Shown piece by piece: positions 48,533 to 58,928 of a stretch of DNA of 64,000 bases. The position numbers were made by a program, and so were the translations under genes. The DNA lies in contig NC_085881.1 in the NCBI RefSeq assembly GCF_035222275.1, forward strand, positions 4,774,001 through 4,838,000, read 5' to 3'. Under the pieces are notes generated by a model. The model was not told where the DNA came from. It saw only the letters and a program-made list of their open reading frames with translations, and searched no databases. Numbering within the stretch: the first letter of the stretch is position 1; each line of letters opens with the position of its first letter. Source of the stretch: Podospora bellae-mahoneyi. Its lineage: Eukaryota > Ascomycota > Sordariomycetes > Sordariales > Podosporaceae.

Positions 48533-50154
48533 CCCCAATCTGGGCCGGACCCAGGGAAGCCGTGAGAGTCCAGTGAGCATTAAACTGGCGGTAGAAGTGC
48601 ATGGAAGTCATTCTTAGACATGGTTGGATATTATACTGGGATAGTCATCATATTTCTCAGAGCGGTGATGTTAGCCATGGCGTGATCCTTCGCTTCAGCC
48701 GCAGCCGTTATCGGACTTCTGAGTACTCGGGATAGGCTGGATCGATAACTTAGCAATGGGACCAATTTTATCCGCTCATGTCTTACCTAAAACTGCGTCT
48801 TGTGGCTTTAGTAAACCGTCTTTGGTTTGAAGTGTGTGTGAACCAGTGCGAGACTTTAATAAGATACGAATCGATAGTACGGGCTTCAAACCAATCACGC
48901 CTTTTCCGCTGCCACAATCTTGATGCATTTACCTAAGATCGACCTCAGCCCTACGAACAGGGCTTGTTGAAGGTAAGCAAGCGGATAAATCCTCCGCCCG
49001 TAACCTGCTTGCTGCGAAGCTCGTGAGTGGATCGTGTTATGGGCTTGTTCGCACTCTGCTAATGCCGTTTCCAGCCACTCCGAAACATGTACCGAGATCT
49101 TCCAATGGGAAGTAAAGTCCGTCCACTGGGGAGCTTGGGAGCTGGGCGGTGCAGGTCACCAGCCCCTTCCCCGACAGCCTGACTAACACACCACATCTGG
49201 TGGGTGCAAGAAACCAGAAAGCGAATAGGTTCCATTCAATCCAGTCCAGAACCTCAGATGCGAATTCAAGATTTCGCTTTCTAACGACCTCACCAGGACT
49301 CGTACGAACCAACCCCAAGACAATAGAACACCACTGCAGCTCTGCGGCTGAGGACGAAGCGAGGGTAAGGTATGATGTTGTTGCTTGGCATTAATGAACC
49401 ACAGGACTGGATTGGGCATCGTCATATACCTGCACTGGAACACGTGCGAGATCTCGTATTCCGGCAAGCGATGAACCTCATACATACCTCCCGAACTCAT
49501 GATCCAGTGGCCGACCTATTACCCTTTCGATACCACTACGCCGACCGACTTTACAGAAGGAAACAGCGGTAAGTCGGAATTCGAAATGGAAGACATGTCA
49601 CCACCACGAGACTTCAGGTTTGCAACTTTCTGTACGGTCCAAGCGGGCCAAGGCTCGTGATGGAGGATATGCATTTTTCATAGGATCGACACGTAGGAAC
49701 GTGCCGTAAATGTAGTGCTCTACATGTGTAGAGGTTGAACATGGCGGTGTATTCCGTGACTGGCGAACTACGCCGAGATGGACTCGGGAGGCCCAGAAGG
49801 GAACTTGAAAGGCGAACACTCAGTGGGCTGAGGTACGTCTATTGCTTCGCCGAGAGCAGGTTTACTCAGTGTCTATTCTTAGCCCGCACCTTTGTCTTGA
49901 GGATGGAGGCCGTGGAGAGGCAGTGTGACGATGATGTTATGGTCATGAGCTGGAATGAGTGTCGCGATCTCTCGGTGTAGGTGAGGATGGAACAGGAGGT
50001 CGATGTGTATATAACCTCGCCCTGGTCCGTCATCATTCTCATCCGTCTCATCATCACTCAAACAATCTTCACACTCACAATCAGTTTAACAACCACAACA
50101 ACAACCACCATTCCTCATATCCATATTCCAACTCAACCAATACACAAATTCAAT
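48533..50154. other. Intergenic region, nicotianamine synthase to But2-like gene
   Basis: A 1.6 kb same-strand spacer with no supportable gene. The last about 120 bp before 50155 is a CA/AAC-rich leader (ACAACAACCAC) typical of abundantly expressed secreted proteins. No transporter or other metallophore gene was found here. Confidence 0.5.
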
Positions 50155-50745
50155 ATGTTCTCCAAGACTACCATCGTCGCCTTTCTCACTTGTTTGGCCC
50201 TCACCTCGGCCGCTCCCGCTGATGAAATCTCTACCCGCCAGGCACCAGCCGAGATTGCTCCCACCACCGTCATCGGCCACGCTCTCGCTGACGCCTGGGA
50301 CAACTACTGCTCTGCCCCTACTTCCTACGGCTATATCGCCCGCAACGTCTGGAACGGTCAGGAGTATGGCCAGACCACCCTCTTCACCTTCACCTACCCC
50401 GCCGCGTCGGCCGGCAAGCAGTGCTGGCTCGACTTCTACCACGCTCAGCCCAGCTGGATCTCCAACACCAACGGCATCCAAGTCGACGTCTTCACCTCTT
50501 GGGGCGAGAACACCTGCAACGCCGGCGACAAGTCCAACAAGCGTGACGCCAACCTTGGTCGCCTCAACGTTCCGGCTACTGGCGCGGCTACCTGGGCGGC
50601 CAAGTACAGCACTTCTTTGACTCAGAAGGGTCCTTGCAAGGCTCCTGGCTCCGTGGAGAGGCTCGAGTTGGTGGCTGTCGGGGATAACACTGGACTTTCT
50701 TACCCTCAGGGCCCTGGTGCTGGGTTGAGGATCCTGTACGCCTAA
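50155..50745 (+). CDS. Small secreted protein, But2-C-terminal-domain-like
   Basis: A single exon of 196 aa from the ATG at 50155; the frame is open upstream, but the CA-rich leader and signal peptide favour this start. Residues 1-19 are a signal peptide (TTIVAFLTCLALTSAAP), followed by a possible KexB-type site after STR. The mature protein has four Cys (YCSAP, KQCWLDF, NTCNAG, GPCKAPG), consistent with two disulfides, and strand-rich segments such as TTLFTFTYPAASAGKQCWLDF split by WNGQEYG. These recall the But2 C-terminal domain found in many fungal secreted proteins of unknown function. An effector or wall-associated role is possible, but the sequence does not decide it. Confidence 0.72.
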   Translation: MFSKTTIVAFLTCLALTSAAPADEISTRQAPAEIAPTTVIGHALADAWDNYCSAPTSYGYIARNVWNGQEYGQTTLFTFTYPAASAGKQCWLDFYHAQPSWISNTNGIQVDVFTSWGENTCNAGDKSNKRDANLGRLNVPATGAATWAAKYSTSLTQKGPCKAPGSVERLELVAVGDNTGLSYPQGPGAGLRILYA

Positions 50746-52566
50746 AGGGATTCAGTTCACTTTCTTTCTTCAAGGGGCTGGAGTGAAGGGTGGTTTATGA
50801 GATCATTTTATCGCTTTCTGGACTTTCCTTAACATGTGATATCATTACGGTACTTTTAAAGCATACTTTCCTTTTTAGTTTTTCATAGACAAATACTCAC
50901 TGGTCAGGTTTTATCGATACCAATTCTCCGCACGTGGTTCCTTGTGATGATTGAAAACGAACTGCGAAATGGAAAGCATGACCGGCAAGACGGGCCGGCA
51001 CTTGCTCTGTGGCGGGCATGTCATTACTTTGGAAGCGATAACCCCCATCTGTCCTGCTTGCTCTTGCCGGGCAGTTCCCACTGGTTGGACCCCAGCTGCA
51101 TGGAAATATTGGCCGAGTTTGGAGAGTTCATTCCGCCCCTCCCGAAAGGAATCGACCTTCAAACCTGTACAAATTCACGCACGAAACACCTGACGAGCTC
51201 AAAAGGGAAGCAGCCCATCCAGGCAATAGTTCTTTCATGAGCCGACGAAAGCCAGGCTCAAAGCTCCATGCTATGATCGCCGCCTCGATGATCATGATCT
51301 TCCCACCATCTTCCTCAACGTGGGGTTGCATTCTTTGCTTTTTAGGGTTGCGATGCATCCGACTTTGAAGCTGACCTTTTGGTCATGAAGATTTCCCAAT
51401 CCTCATGTCTTTCCACAGAGTGACGAAACCGAGACAGCAATGCTGAATAATATGTAGGTCTTCTCAATCTACTCATCCCTCGATTTTTTCACGATTCTCG
51501 GCCGATTACTAAACAAGATCAACGTTGAAATAGGCTCGGCAAAATCAGGATAAGCTTTCTGACCCAGGCGGAAGGGCACTGTGGCGAATATGCACTATTT
51601 GATGTGACGAGACACACTACTGACAAGGGCTTATTCAGCTTACAGTGACAGAATTTCTCAGTGTTTCTGAGTGCTTCACGCCCAGGTGGAGGATTTGGAG
51701 CTGGGACTTTCAAGCGAAGTGGCGTTGGTGTTAGCGTGCCTCTTTGCAGATGCTGTGATGCGAGCCGCTCGTCACTGTCGTGTGGTTCGCCAGCGATCCC
51801 ATGTCCTGCAGCTCGAAAGAGGGCTTGCAGTTCGAATCGATAATGCTCGTGGGCACAACAGAATGACCATCGAAATTGTGAATTCCTTCCCCTTGCTTTT
51901 CAACCAAAGTCGAGCGAGACCGAGACACGGATATCGCGGAAGTACCCTTCTGGTCGTCCTGCCCGCTGATGCTTTGTCGGCATGTCCAAAAAGCCAATGA
52001 GACGCTGTCAACCCGACGATCCTGCTGCCAGCTTGACGCACGTCAGACATGAAGTTCTATTCAATGCTACTCATCCGCTGCTCCAAGAGAACCATTACGA
52101 CCATATGGTGGGGGCAATGTCAAATGCAGCTGGACGCCAGAGACAGCATCTGACCTAGCCTGTTAGGTGTCACCGCCCTTACTGTTGAACATCGTCAAGT
52201 CCAGACTCCCAGTTGGTTGGTAACCTTCAGCGTTCCGGCACTACGACAGGGTTGGACAGTAATCGTAGCAATGACTCGGCTTTGCCAAGCTCGATACCTT
52301 TAGCTGCCGCGGAGCTGGGTGGATCGGGAGCGAACTGGGACAGGCATTTGAAGCATGGCCCTTCAACACACAGCAAATACCCAAGACAACATTGGCTGTG
52401 TCTCACCTGGGTGAGTTCCTCTTACACCTCCTCCCCCCTTCACCCGGCTCTTCAAATTACTTTTCTTCAGTCACTCGGACAGCCTTCTCAGCACCACGAC
52501 TATCCAGGATTGCATCTCGGGGAGGTCGCGGGAGGTGCCAGCACACCTTCCATTTACATTTCTAGC
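50746..52566. other. Intergenic region, But2-like gene to lectin-like gene
   Basis: 1.8 kb without a supported gene. At about 52410-52471 there is a good candidate leader intron (donor GTGAGT, acceptor TTCTTCAG), suggesting that the 5' UTR of the lectin-like gene begins left of 52400. Confidence 0.5.
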
Positions 52567-54162
52567 ATGGCCAAATCGGCAGAGGCACGATGGCATCTCG
52601 GCCACTGGGTGCTCCTTTTTTTTCTGCCCACACCATCGCTCTGCGGTTCCATGGCAGCTTGGTGGACAGACCTCGGGCCCTCGCTTGTTCTTCAGAATGC
52701 TTCAACTGGCCTCCTCACCTACTCCTTCTGTAACAGCAACGGCACTCCCATCTATCCACAAGATCCACCAATCGCTCTCAGGACCACTTACGCCCCCAAA
52801 AAGGGAACATCACTGGCGGCTACTGGCTGGTATGATCAAATCGGGTCGACGTGGGCCTCGGTATTCTACCAAAACAACAACGATGACATTGTCAACGCTG
52901 TCTACAAGTGTGATAACAGAACCGGATTGTACAACCAGCAAGAGAGCAATGTCATCTCGGACAGACGAGGGACCCCAAGCCCCCACACGGATTCAGGAAT
53001 CTCCGTCACTTTACTGGGGGAGCAAGAGGGTTATAGGGTATTCTACCATGACAGATCGAAGGCGCTCCAGTCATTGCAATTCAAGTCAACGGACGGCTGG
53101 TCTTATGGAAGTCCGGTATCGAGCAACACAAATCGGTCGAGTATGGAGATTCATTCGCAATTTTCGGGTGTTCGTAACGTCACAGTCGTGACCCCGAGAG
53201 ACGCTCGAAACATGGAAACAGCCCGTCTCAACGTGGACAGCACCTACTTCATCGGTAATTTTTTCCTTTGCCAAACTACACTGAGAGAAGTTCTAACAGG
53301 GCCCGTAGATACGTTTCCAACACCACTCAAAGGAGGACTCAACAATACCAGCGCCTCTAACCGGACTTCATTTCCATATGATACCTCCGCAACCACTTCA
53401 TTTGAGCTTGAGGCATGGGATGGCAACCCAAAAGCAATCGGCATTGCTATTGATACTGACACGACCCGTCACATTTTCTACATTGGAACCGATCGCGCGG
53501 TCCACTGGATTGCGGCGTTCGTCTCGGCCTCGGTTGAAGGTGGTTTTCGCCCTCAGGCGTCTCAGAACACCGACGTTTGGCCTTTGGCTGACGAACCAAA
53601 TTCCGACTTCACCATTGCGAGTCACATCGAAAGCAGCAGCATTCGACTGTACTATGTCAGTGGAGGCCGTATAATCGAAACGAAGTATCGTGATGGAAAT
53701 TGGGACCGAGCCGCCCCTGTGGAGAGTGCCAATACGACGATTATCGCTGATGAAGGTGCTGGTGCGGGCGATGCTGGTCTTACAACGGGAGCAAAGGCAG
53801 GTATTGGTGTCGGGGTCAGTGTTGGTGTCCTTCTCATCAGCGCAGCAGCAGCAGCTTTTTGGATTCTTCGAAAGAAGAAGTCCACACCCCCTGACGAGGA
53901 GGCCACAACAGCTGCCGACAACACAGCTGCTACGGTTCCGCCCATATCTGAGACGGGAAGTCAATGCGCCTTCTCTCCAACAGCTGGTGTCGCGCGCACC
54001 AGTAGCGGACTCAGTGCAGACAAGTGGGACGCTGAAGTCAGGGACAAGCCGCTTACACCTCCACCGAGAGAACTTGAGAGTCCGAATCTTGCGTCTGAGC
54101 TGCCGCATACCAATGACAGGAATGAGCTTCCTACTAAGCATCATGTCACTGAGCTACCTTGA
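52567..54162 (+). CDS. Lectin-like single-pass membrane protein (fucose-lectin-type propeller)
   Basis: 531 aa from the ATG at 52567, chosen because a signal peptide follows (HWVLLFFLPTPSLCGS); the frame is open to 52213 but has no features there. The extracellular part (about 30-395) has strand repeats such as IVNAVYKCDN, GYRVFYHDRSKALQSLQF, HIFYIGTDRAVHWI and IRLYYVSGGRIIETKYRDGNW, like the beta-propeller of fungal fucose-specific lectins, with many N-glycosylation sites. A transmembrane helix lies near 411-430 (GVGVSVGVLLISAAAAAFWI), followed by RKKK and a disordered Ser/Thr/Pro cytoplasmic tail of about 95 residues. A surface sensor or adhesion role is inferred. A 45-bp segment at 53255-53299 starts GTAATT, ends AACAG, and is a multiple of three, so it may be an optional intron. 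Confidence 0.78.
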   Translation: MAKSAEARWHLGHWVLLFFLPTPSLCGSMAAWWTDLGPSLVLQNASTGLLTYSFCNSNGTPIYPQDPPIALRTTYAPKKGTSLAATGWYDQIGSTWASVFYQNNNDDIVNAVYKCDNRTGLYNQQESNVISDRRGTPSPHTDSGISVTLLGEQEGYRVFYHDRSKALQSLQFKSTDGWSYGSPVSSNTNRSSMEIHSQFSGVRNVTVVTPRDARNMETARLNVDSTYFIGNFFLCQTTLREVLTGPVDTFPTPLKGGLNNTSASNRTSFPYDTSATTSFELEAWDGNPKAIGIAIDTDTTRHIFYIGTDRAVHWIAAFVSASVEGGFRPQASQNTDVWPLADEPNSDFTIASHIESSSIRLYYVSGGRIIETKYRDGNWDRAAPVESANTTIIADEGAGAGDAGLTTGAKAGIGVGVSVGVLLISAAAAAFWILRKKKSTPPDEEATTAADNTAATVPPISETGSQCAFSPTAGVARTSSGLSADKWDAEVRDKPLTPPPRELESPNLASELPHTNDRNELPTKHHVTELP

Positions 54163-55665
54163 TACCTGAGGGAACAAGCTCCAGGAGACATATTGAAAAA
54201 TAAAGATAGAGGTGGTATGGCATGGCGGCGCATGGAGTTCGTGGGGAGCGGATGTGATATGTGGATGTACATGGTGATATTCAATGAGTCTGGAACCTAT
54301 CATTCTTGCTCACAATACAAAGTTTTGATCTGCCGAAAGATGCTGCTGGTTTATTAACAGTTTCTTGATGCAATTCTTTTCAATAGTTCTCCGAGTAGTA
54401 ATTCAGATGCATTGGGTGAACCTGACTCGGCAAGGGTTTCCCAATGTCCAACGGAGAAACAGAGAGAGTAAAAAAGGAATGAGACATGTTTCCTCTGTGC
54501 GCTACTGTACCCTCGTTCGAACCGTCAACTCATTCTGTTCCTCTGCCTTCGTGGATTCTGGGAAGACACAGCGAGTGGCTGTGTGGGAAAGGAAGGTCCG
54601 CCGATCGTGAATGAGGCGACCGTCTCACTGCAGCTTGCTCATGCCCGACTTTGCGGGCTGGCCAATGGTAGGGGGACGCGACACACCCTTATCGAGTACT
54701 CGGGATTTTGTGAAGCAGGACCCTCGGCAAAGAGGAAAGACTGACTTTACCGGACCGAATGGAGTCTTGATGGGGTGAGGGTGCTGAATCACGTGGACAT
54801 GTTTGGTGCTTCATGTCAAAATTCTGCCGACTTCTCCTTGCACGCAGCAGCCATGGGATTTTGTTTCGCTGGGTAGATACGGTAGAGAGGTTTTTACTTT
54901 AGAAACAGAAGTCTTTGACTCTGTCGCACAGCATAGAATGAGCTCGGGGAATGGTAACCATCGTCGAGGGCTAGATTCATGTTGTGTTTTGCGGTTTTAG
55001 ACATGTCGTACCACTCCACAGAGTCCCGACTTTTGTGGGTCGCCTCTCTGGCTCTGACTAGAGCGGGGGATACTATTATAATATTCTTTGTTAAACCAAT
55101 CATCAGTCTATTGGGAAACGCGCTGAATCCTCACATTTAGTCTTCTTTGTTTGTGGACTGTGCACCCTGGTCATGGTGAAAAGGGGTAAATAGGGGTAAT
55201 CTTGGCATCTCCACCTAGCAAGCCCCTTAGCTGAAACTCAAGTAAGCAATCTGAACACCATCTCCAGTTCTCCGCAACTCCTCGGGAACCAGATATATAG
55301 TAGACCACTAGAAAGGTCAATTTGTGGATGCAGGTACCCAAGCCACGATGCTCAAAGTTGTATGGACGATTGATCCAGGTGACTACCGGCTATATGCTCC
55401 GGGCTGAATGACAAGACATTTTGGACGTCACCCATTGGATGAACCAACCTGCTCAGGGCGGCTAGAATCTATATAACCTCCTCACCTCAATCTTCCATAG
55501 AGATTCCCCGCAGATCCATGCCGGTATATCGTGGTTGACGTTGGCCATGACTGTGAGGATGAATCAAGCTTGAAGTAGCTATATTTAGTTAACCAGAGAG
55601 AAAAACATGTTTGCTCACTTTTCATTCTCTATCCTCGCATGTGAAAGCCCAAAGAAAGTATCACG
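54163..55665. other. Intergenic region, lectin-like gene to DUF8021 gene
   Basis: 1.5 kb same-strand spacer. It contains the 3' flank of the lectin-like gene and the promoter of the DUF8021 gene. No open frame is supported. Confidence 0.5.
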
Positions 55666-56490
55666 ATGCTCACCCTTCTGATAGCCTCCCTCATCCTCGG
55701 GACCACCACCGCCCTCTCCCTCCCCCGACAGGCCGACCCCATCGAAGAAGGCTGCACCCGCGCCCTCCTCACCCGCTACACAGAATCCTACCTCTCTGCC
55801 CAAACCATCGGCGACCCCTCCATTCTCTCCCCCTCCCCAGAAGTCTCCTACACCGAAGACTTCCGCGCCATCTCCATCCGCGACTCGGTGCTCAACACCC
55901 CCTTCCGCATCGCCCACAACCGCTCCCTGCTCGACACGACCCAATGCGCGACCTACACCGAGATCATCGTCACCGACCCCGCCAATCCCCGTGTGATTGG
56001 CACCCAGATCAGACTTGACGCCAAGGGGGAGAACATCGTCAAGATCGAGACGTTGGTCACCAAGGAGGGCGACTGGGCGTTTAACGCGTCGCTGACGTAT
56101 CAATACGCGGCGAGGGAGACGGAGAATAACTGGTGGTTTACCATTCCTGAAGCGAACCGCGACACTAGGGAAACGATCCAGGCTGCGGCGGATGCGTATT
56201 TGGATTTGTTCAATGACCCTACTGTTGTTGTGCCTTGGGGTACGCCGTGCAACAGGTTGGAGGGAAGTTGGTACACGGGCAATGGGAGCGCCACGGACAG
56301 CTGCAATGTGGGGGTTCCGTCTGGGGTGCCGATCACGCAGAGGAGGTATGTGATTGATGAGACGGTCGGGACGGTGGACGCGTTTGTGCTGTTTGGGACG
56401 AGGCCGGATAGCCATGAGTTTCGGGTTGAGAAGGGGAAGTTGAGGCTGGTGCATACTTTGACTGTGATGAGGAATGGGACTTTTGTCTGA
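55666..56490 (+). CDS. Secreted DUF8021-type protein
   Basis: A single exon of 274 aa. Signal peptide residues 1-17 (LTLLIASLILGTTTALS) are followed by a QADPIEEGCTRALL start of the mature protein. Recognisable blocks are VIGTQIRLDAKGENIVKIET, GDWAFNAS, WWFTIPEANRDTRETIQAAA and VVPWGTPCNRLEGSWYTGNG, which I associate with fungal DUF8021 proteins. Their fold is NTF2/SnoaL-like by general resemblance, and no enzyme activity is established. Four Cys are present in the mature part (GCTRAL, TTQCATY, TPCNRLEG, SCNVG). The 5' half is strongly C-rich in third codon positions and the 3' half G-rich, a sharp skew inside one gene. Confidence 0.78.
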   Translation: MLTLLIASLILGTTTALSLPRQADPIEEGCTRALLTRYTESYLSAQTIGDPSILSPSPEVSYTEDFRAISIRDSVLNTPFRIAHNRSLLDTTQCATYTEIIVTDPANPRVIGTQIRLDAKGENIVKIETLVTKEGDWAFNASLTYQYAARETENNWWFTIPEANRDTRETIQAAADAYLDLFNDPTVVVPWGTPCNRLEGSWYTGNGSATDSCNVGVPSGVPITQRRYVIDETVGTVDAFVLFGTRPDSHEFRVEKGKLRLVHTLTVMRNGTFV

Positions 56491-56801
56491 AAAGGGGTGA
56501 CTACCTGTAACATTGGTGATGGAATGGCATTCAGAGGCACAAAGTTCAACCGGCAAGTCTGACAGAACATAAATGGCGTGAGAAAATCGGCAAGTCCGCT
56601 TCACAAATTCTATCTCCTATCACGCTGAGCACCACTCAGTAGCAACGACATCTTCGTATCCATTGATTCTATCCCTATTGGCGAGTGTCCGATTACCTCC
56701 CCTGTGGCTCAAAGGATTCGAGTACTACCTTGCTTCATAGCTGACTAGGACCAACGTGGTCAACCTCTTGAGTGAGTGAAGCAAAGTCTGAAGTACCTTA
56801 C
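56491..56801. other. Short convergent spacer
   Basis: This lies between the DUF8021 gene (+) and the decayed F-box gene (-). Nothing recognisable. Confidence 0.5.
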
Positions 56802-58202
56802 CTACTCGAACCGCTCATGGGGACACACCTCGCGGTTGAAAATGAAATCGTAGTCAACACCACGCTCGTCCATTGCCCCCTTCAACTCAAGAAGGTTTTT
56901 CTCGGTCCACGGTGTTCCAAAGCGCGTAACCTTAAACTCTTTGTTTAGCGACAGGTCGAAAGAGACCAGGTTGGGAACAAATTTGTCGAGTCGCGGCATT
57001 ACGTCTTCGGGCCCGAAGTGGAACCTGCAGGAGAATTCGTTACTTCGACCGTCATACCTGAAATTCTTCAGGTTGGGGCAGGCCTTCATGATGGGCCGCA
57101 AGCTGCGATTCTTCAGATATGCTTTTGTAAGTGTAAGGCGAGCGAGCTTCTTTACTTTGATTCCCTCCAGCGATTTAGACCCCGAGTTTCCTCAGACCAA
57201 TGTTCGCGGAGACCCTCAACTGTGCACTTCTCGAGATTTTACCCCTTTCGGAAATATGGAAACCAAAAGGCAGGGCGAAAGGTTGGGGGAATCCCTCTTG
57301 CCGACAAGCACGATCTTGTTGAGGCGCTGCATAGATTATGGGGCGTTCAGACTGAGCAGTGATTCGGCGCGGTCACAGTAAGATGCCTTGATAGCCATCA
57401 CCTTTGGACAGAGGGAAGCCAGTATCTCAAGCCTTGTGTTGTCGCTAAAAGGTCGTACTGAATACCTCAGACGAGAGCCTCTGGGCTTCATGTACACCAT
57501 CCAGTAATAGTAATCGAACTCCAGGTCCCATAGTGTAGTTAGGTCAAGCTTGTGCAGCCACTTCCCCATGAAGCTTTGCGAAAAGAAGTGGTTCGGGTAG
57601 TACTGGGCACGATCAATCGGTACCATTTTGGAGGGTCCCGGGACACATCCTGGAAATGGAACCATCACACTATTGCCCTGCTTCTCGATAAGGCAAATCT
57701 GTTCAACGGCTTCAGTAAGATCGGGACGAAGAAGTAGCTTGCGGGCGAAAAGCCACCGCTTCTGGGTGGTGGGTCGGTGGTAAAGGTAAGGTGTTGCCAC
57801 TTGGCTTAGGGCTCTGGAGGTCGACGCCAGAGCTAGCAGAGTAGAAAAGTCTGCGGGGTCACTCTTCAGTACACATTAAGGACAGAAGTGTCCGACTATG
57901 GGCTTGCGGAGCTCGAAAGGAAGTTCCACGACGAGTTATGACTCAGTCACTTTGCTGCAAGCTAGTAGAGCTTTCAGGTCAGGGTCAGCAATGAAGGCAT
58001 TCATCAACCTCGGATATTGAGAGTCGGTCCTAACTTACGCGTTGCCGAGATGTGGGTGCCGAAGTTGGTTTCTGAAGAAAGGAGACAAGGGCGGTGCAAG
58101 TCCTGGGAAAGACTTTAAGCCGCGGGCGGCCAACGTGATGATTGATTTGTCGTAGGGAATGGTGAGAGTGAAGACATTGAAAGGAGGAGGTTTTAAGCCC
58201 AT
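56802..58202 (-). pseudogene. Decayed F-box-type protein gene
   Basis: Read from ATG at 58202 to TAG at 56804-56802, one frame runs for exactly 467 codons but holds six internal stops: TAA at codons 56, 89, 109 and 289, and TGA at 329 and 337. No length change is needed. Between the stops the text is coherent: ELPFELRKPIVGHFCP and SDPADFSTLLALASTSRAL with ATPYLYHR form an F-box-like segment, and later LEILASLCPKVMAIKASYC, PIMKACPNLKNFRYDG and DKFVPNLVSFDLSLNKEF look like leucine-rich repeats. An intact relative would be a substrate receptor of an SCF ubiquitin ligase. Some stops could instead lie in introns: a GTAAGT begins just before codon 56's TAA, and a splice to 57870 would keep frame but remove part of the F-box. 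A gene relic is the better reading. Confidence 0.65.
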
Positions 58203-58928
58203 GATCCCAACGCACAGACCATGATATGGTCCCGTCTATCAAGGGATCATCTGAAAACTAGGTATATCTAAGGAGATAACATGATGGAAAACAAAGTCTG
58301 CAAAGATGAGCCAACAGCAGGTATGTGGCTACCTGGTATTCTCAACAATAACCTGGATGGACGGTTGGGATTACCACCAAGTGCCAAGCCAAGAATAGAT
58401 GACATCTGAAGCACCAAGATGCCGGTAGTAAACCTACTTTTGTCAACATAAAATGCTCTGAATAATTGCGCCAAAGAGCAGCATCGAAAAGACAGAAGAT
58501 GATAAGCCGCAGACATAGCTTCAGACTTCCTCTCGTGGTAGCTATATAAGTAGGGACAAGAAGCCCAGGTAACTAGGCTAGACAAGTTTCACGATACTAG
58601 GTCAGTAAAAGTGCCAAGAAAAGACTGCCTTAGGTAGGTCTTTCATGGCGTTCTCAAATACTGACGTGGCGATCCATCACTTACACTGCACAACATTTGC
58701 CAAAGCGGACAGACAGCGGGAAGACCAGGGTCTCATGGTCTCCACTTCAATATCTGTGGTTTTTGAACAATGGCTCTGTTTTCGGAAGGCAGAAACCCAC
58801 GTCCTTTGTATGTTATAGAGAGCCAAACACGCATTCCAGGCTGTGTGCTTTGCTTTCCCTTTTATATTACACCCAGCAACACCAAGGATCACAACCTCAC
58901 AACGCTTGAACGGTGAACGGCAAAAAAA
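58203..58928. other. Divergent spacer between two decayed genes
   Basis: 0.7 kb with no supportable gene; old promoters of the F-box relic and the lipase relic would lie here. Confidence 0.5.

Noticed and set aside
56802-58202. Reading TAA as glutamine (non-standard code) to explain the F-box frame
   Set aside because: TAA serves as the normal terminator of other genes in the window, such as the tyrosine phosphatase and con-6, and TGA also interrupts the frame.
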